Origin: an uncultured Collinsella sp.
Lineage (GTDB): Bacteria > Actinomycetota > Coriobacteriia > Coriobacteriales > Coriobacteriaceae
Reading direction: 5' to 3'
Assembly (NCBI GenBank): GCA_900542175.1
Contig: UQNC01000010.1
Coordinates: 1-44,295, forward strand
Length of the DNA stretch: 44,295 bases
Shown here: positions 43,047 through 44,295 of the stretch, in pieces
Layout of the letters: each line of letters starts with the position of its first letter
How positions within the stretch are numbered: the first letter of the stretch is position 1
The notes under the pieces: generated by a model
What the model was told of the DNA's origin: nothing
What the model saw: only the letters and a program-made list of their open reading frames with translations
Databases searched by the model: none
Position numbers and translations under genes: made by a program

Positions 43047-44295
43047 CTACACGTCCCTCCTTACAAACGTTCCTTCGTGGTTATACGAGCAGCGCGCATG
43101 CGCGGCCTGAGCCGACGTCGGGTCGACGGCGGCAACGTTGCCTGCCTCGAGCTCGCGCAGGCGCTCGGCGATGCCGGCCTCCACGCGATCGAGCAGGGCG
43201 TCGAAGTCCATGCTGCCGCCCTCGCCCGGAAAGCCCTTCTTAAGGCCTGGGATGCGACCGTCGCCGCGCTCTTCCTCGAGCAGCTCGGCGCTCGCGGCAC
43301 CGCGCAACGCCGGCTTGCCGCCCTTGGTCGAAAAGTAGAGCGCCGCGCGGGTGTCCAAATCCAGCGCCCGGCGCATAGCCTGGGCGTAGATGAGCGTTTG
43401 GGTATGTGGCGGCAACCAGCGCGGATCGTCGATGGGCGCCGTGCCCGATTCCTCGTCGCGCACCGTAGGGTCGGCGAGCTTAAACTCCTCAACGCCCGTG
43501 CGATGCTTGTAGTCGATCACCACGGCACGATTCTCGGCGTCCACGTCCACGCGGTCGATGCGCCCGCCAAGCGGCCAACCGGCATACTCGACCTTGAGCT
43601 CGTTGAAGGCGAACTCCAGGTAGCGCGGGGCAAAGGGGGCAAGTGCATCGGACTCGTAGGCTAGCACGCCCTCCAACTGCGGCAAGATCTCGGCCACCTG
43701 GCGCTCCTCCACCGCAGAAAGCGGCACCAGCGGGCCCTCCGTGCCTCGCTTGCCGGCGTGCTCGGCCAAGGTCTCGTCAAAGACCTCGCGCAGCAGCTCC
43801 TGAGCGCGCGGCAGATTCTCGGGCGTCACGCGCTCCATGCCCTCCTGGGGCAGGCGGGCATGCAGGTGCTCCAGCACATCGTGGACAAAGTTGCCCTTCT
43901 CCATATTTCCAAAGCCCGCGTCGATGGACTGGGGCTTCACGCGATACGACACGAACCAGCACAGCGGGCACGTCGAATACGCCTCAATCTGCGAGGCGGA
44001 CGTCAGACGCGGCACGAGCGGCGCGTTCTCGCCCTCGCCATCGCGGCGACGCAGGACCAGGTACGGCACAGCCGCCTCACTCAAATGCTGAGGAGCCTCG
44101 CACGCGACGCGCTTGCACTCAATGCCCTCGCCGGCCGCTGGATCAAAATCGGCGACGATACCGCCCTCGCCCACGCACGCAACCTTGACGGCGCCAGTGG
44201 CCTCGGCGTGCGCCCGCAGCTCGGTCCACACGGCTGCCGGGTAGCACTCGCGTGCCTGGCGATCGTGGGTCACGCGGGCGAGCACAACGGGGCCG
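43047..44295 (-). CDS. addB: AddB-like PD-(D/E)XK nuclease (3' part only)
   Basis: Partial: the frame is open to the window edge, and only the last roughly 415 residues are seen. This is the nuclease domain of a RecB/AddB-type protein: GGRIDRVDVD and VVIDYKHRTG carry the catalytic Asp ... Asp-x-Lys set. AddB normally holds an iron-sulfur cluster with one Cys before and three after the nuclease core. Here CPLC is present before it, but after it only one Cys remains (ARCSYNHEGTF). Its end (RRDV then TAG) overlaps the ribosome-binding site of addA, so translation is coupled. The helicase-like part lies outside the window. Confidence 0.88.
   Translation of the reverse strand, partial: GPVVLARVTHDRQARECYPAAVWTELRAHAEATGAVKVACVGEGGIVADFDPAAGEGIECKRVACEAPQHLSEAAVPYLVLRRRDGEGENAPLVPRLTSASQIEAYSTCPLCWFVSYRVKPQSIDAGFGNMEKGNFVHDVLEHLHARLPQEGMERVTPENLPRAQELLREVFDETLAEHAGKRGTEGPLVPLSAVEERQVAEILPQLEGVLAYESDALAPFAPRYLEFAFNELKVEYAGWPLGGRIDRVDVDAENRAVVIDYKHRTGVEEFKLADPTVRDEESGTAPIDDPRWLPPHTQTLIYAQAMRRALDLDTRAALYFSTKGGKPALRGAASAELLEEERGDGRIPGLKKGFPGEGGSMDFDALLDRVEAGIAERLRELEAGNVAAVDPTSAQAAHARCSYNHEGTFVRRDV

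Noticed and set aside
40683..43664. Very long plus-strand reading frame opposite addA and the end of addB
   Set aside because: GC-driven antisense frame. The composition is Arg/Gly/His-rich, while the minus strand has complete helicase and nuclease motifs.

Overview
The window reads as a chromosomal segment of a high-GC anaerobic gut actinobacterium of the class Coriobacteriia, most likely Collinsella or a close relative. This is inferred from the GC-rich coding sequence, the class III fructose-bisphosphatase, the superoxide reductase, the tetrahydrofolate C1 genes (fhs, folD, fchA), Ser/Lys-rich surface proteins, and the mix of LexA-type SOS control with AddAB-type recombination. No tRNA, rRNA, CRISPR array, prophage or transposase gene was seen.

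Layout. Positions 1-4400 hold a DegV lipid-binding protein (minus strand), then fbp and two tandem GtrA-type membrane proteins (plus strand). Positions 4441-9180 are one minus-strand transcription unit: promoter, cobalamin riboswitch, a large surface protein with three transcobalamin-like DUF4430 modules plus a beta-propeller, and a second membrane-anchored DUF4430 protein. Positions 9255-13066 carry a UbiB/ABC1 kinase-like protein with a phasin-like partner and a C69 dipeptidase. Positions 13421-14910 carry folD and fchA. Positions 15287-19505 hold two paralogous lipoproteins (the first frameshifted) and a Tat-exported, frameshifted PI-PLC-like surface protein. Positions 19600-24883 are mixed: a PH-like protein, an orphan YhcG/DUF1016 nuclease, a zinc-ribbon protein, a cation-diffusion transporter and a membrane protein with a PASTA-like segment. 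Positions 25063-44295 are mostly one-carbon and DNA-metabolism genes on the minus strand: fhs, ruvCAB with an SOS box, a NAD synthetase-like pseudoenzyme, a superoxide reductase, a SWIM/SNF2 helicase, dnaE, addA and the 3' part of addB.

How the genes work together. The DUF4430 unit looks like a B12-responsive cobalamin-capture system at the cell surface. In FolD the cyclohydrolase Lys and Gln are replaced, and the adjacent FchA can supply that step, so FolD, FchA and Fhs together make a split C1-folate pathway. ruvCAB, addAB, dnaE and the helicase form a replication and repair block. Three long palindromic intergenic elements (13150-13387, 35325-35437, 39343-39403) are unexplained by the genes and may belong to dispersed repeat families.

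Caveat. Two surface genes (15287-15885 and 17044-19505) each appear to lack a single base. They could be true pseudogenes or assembly errors.
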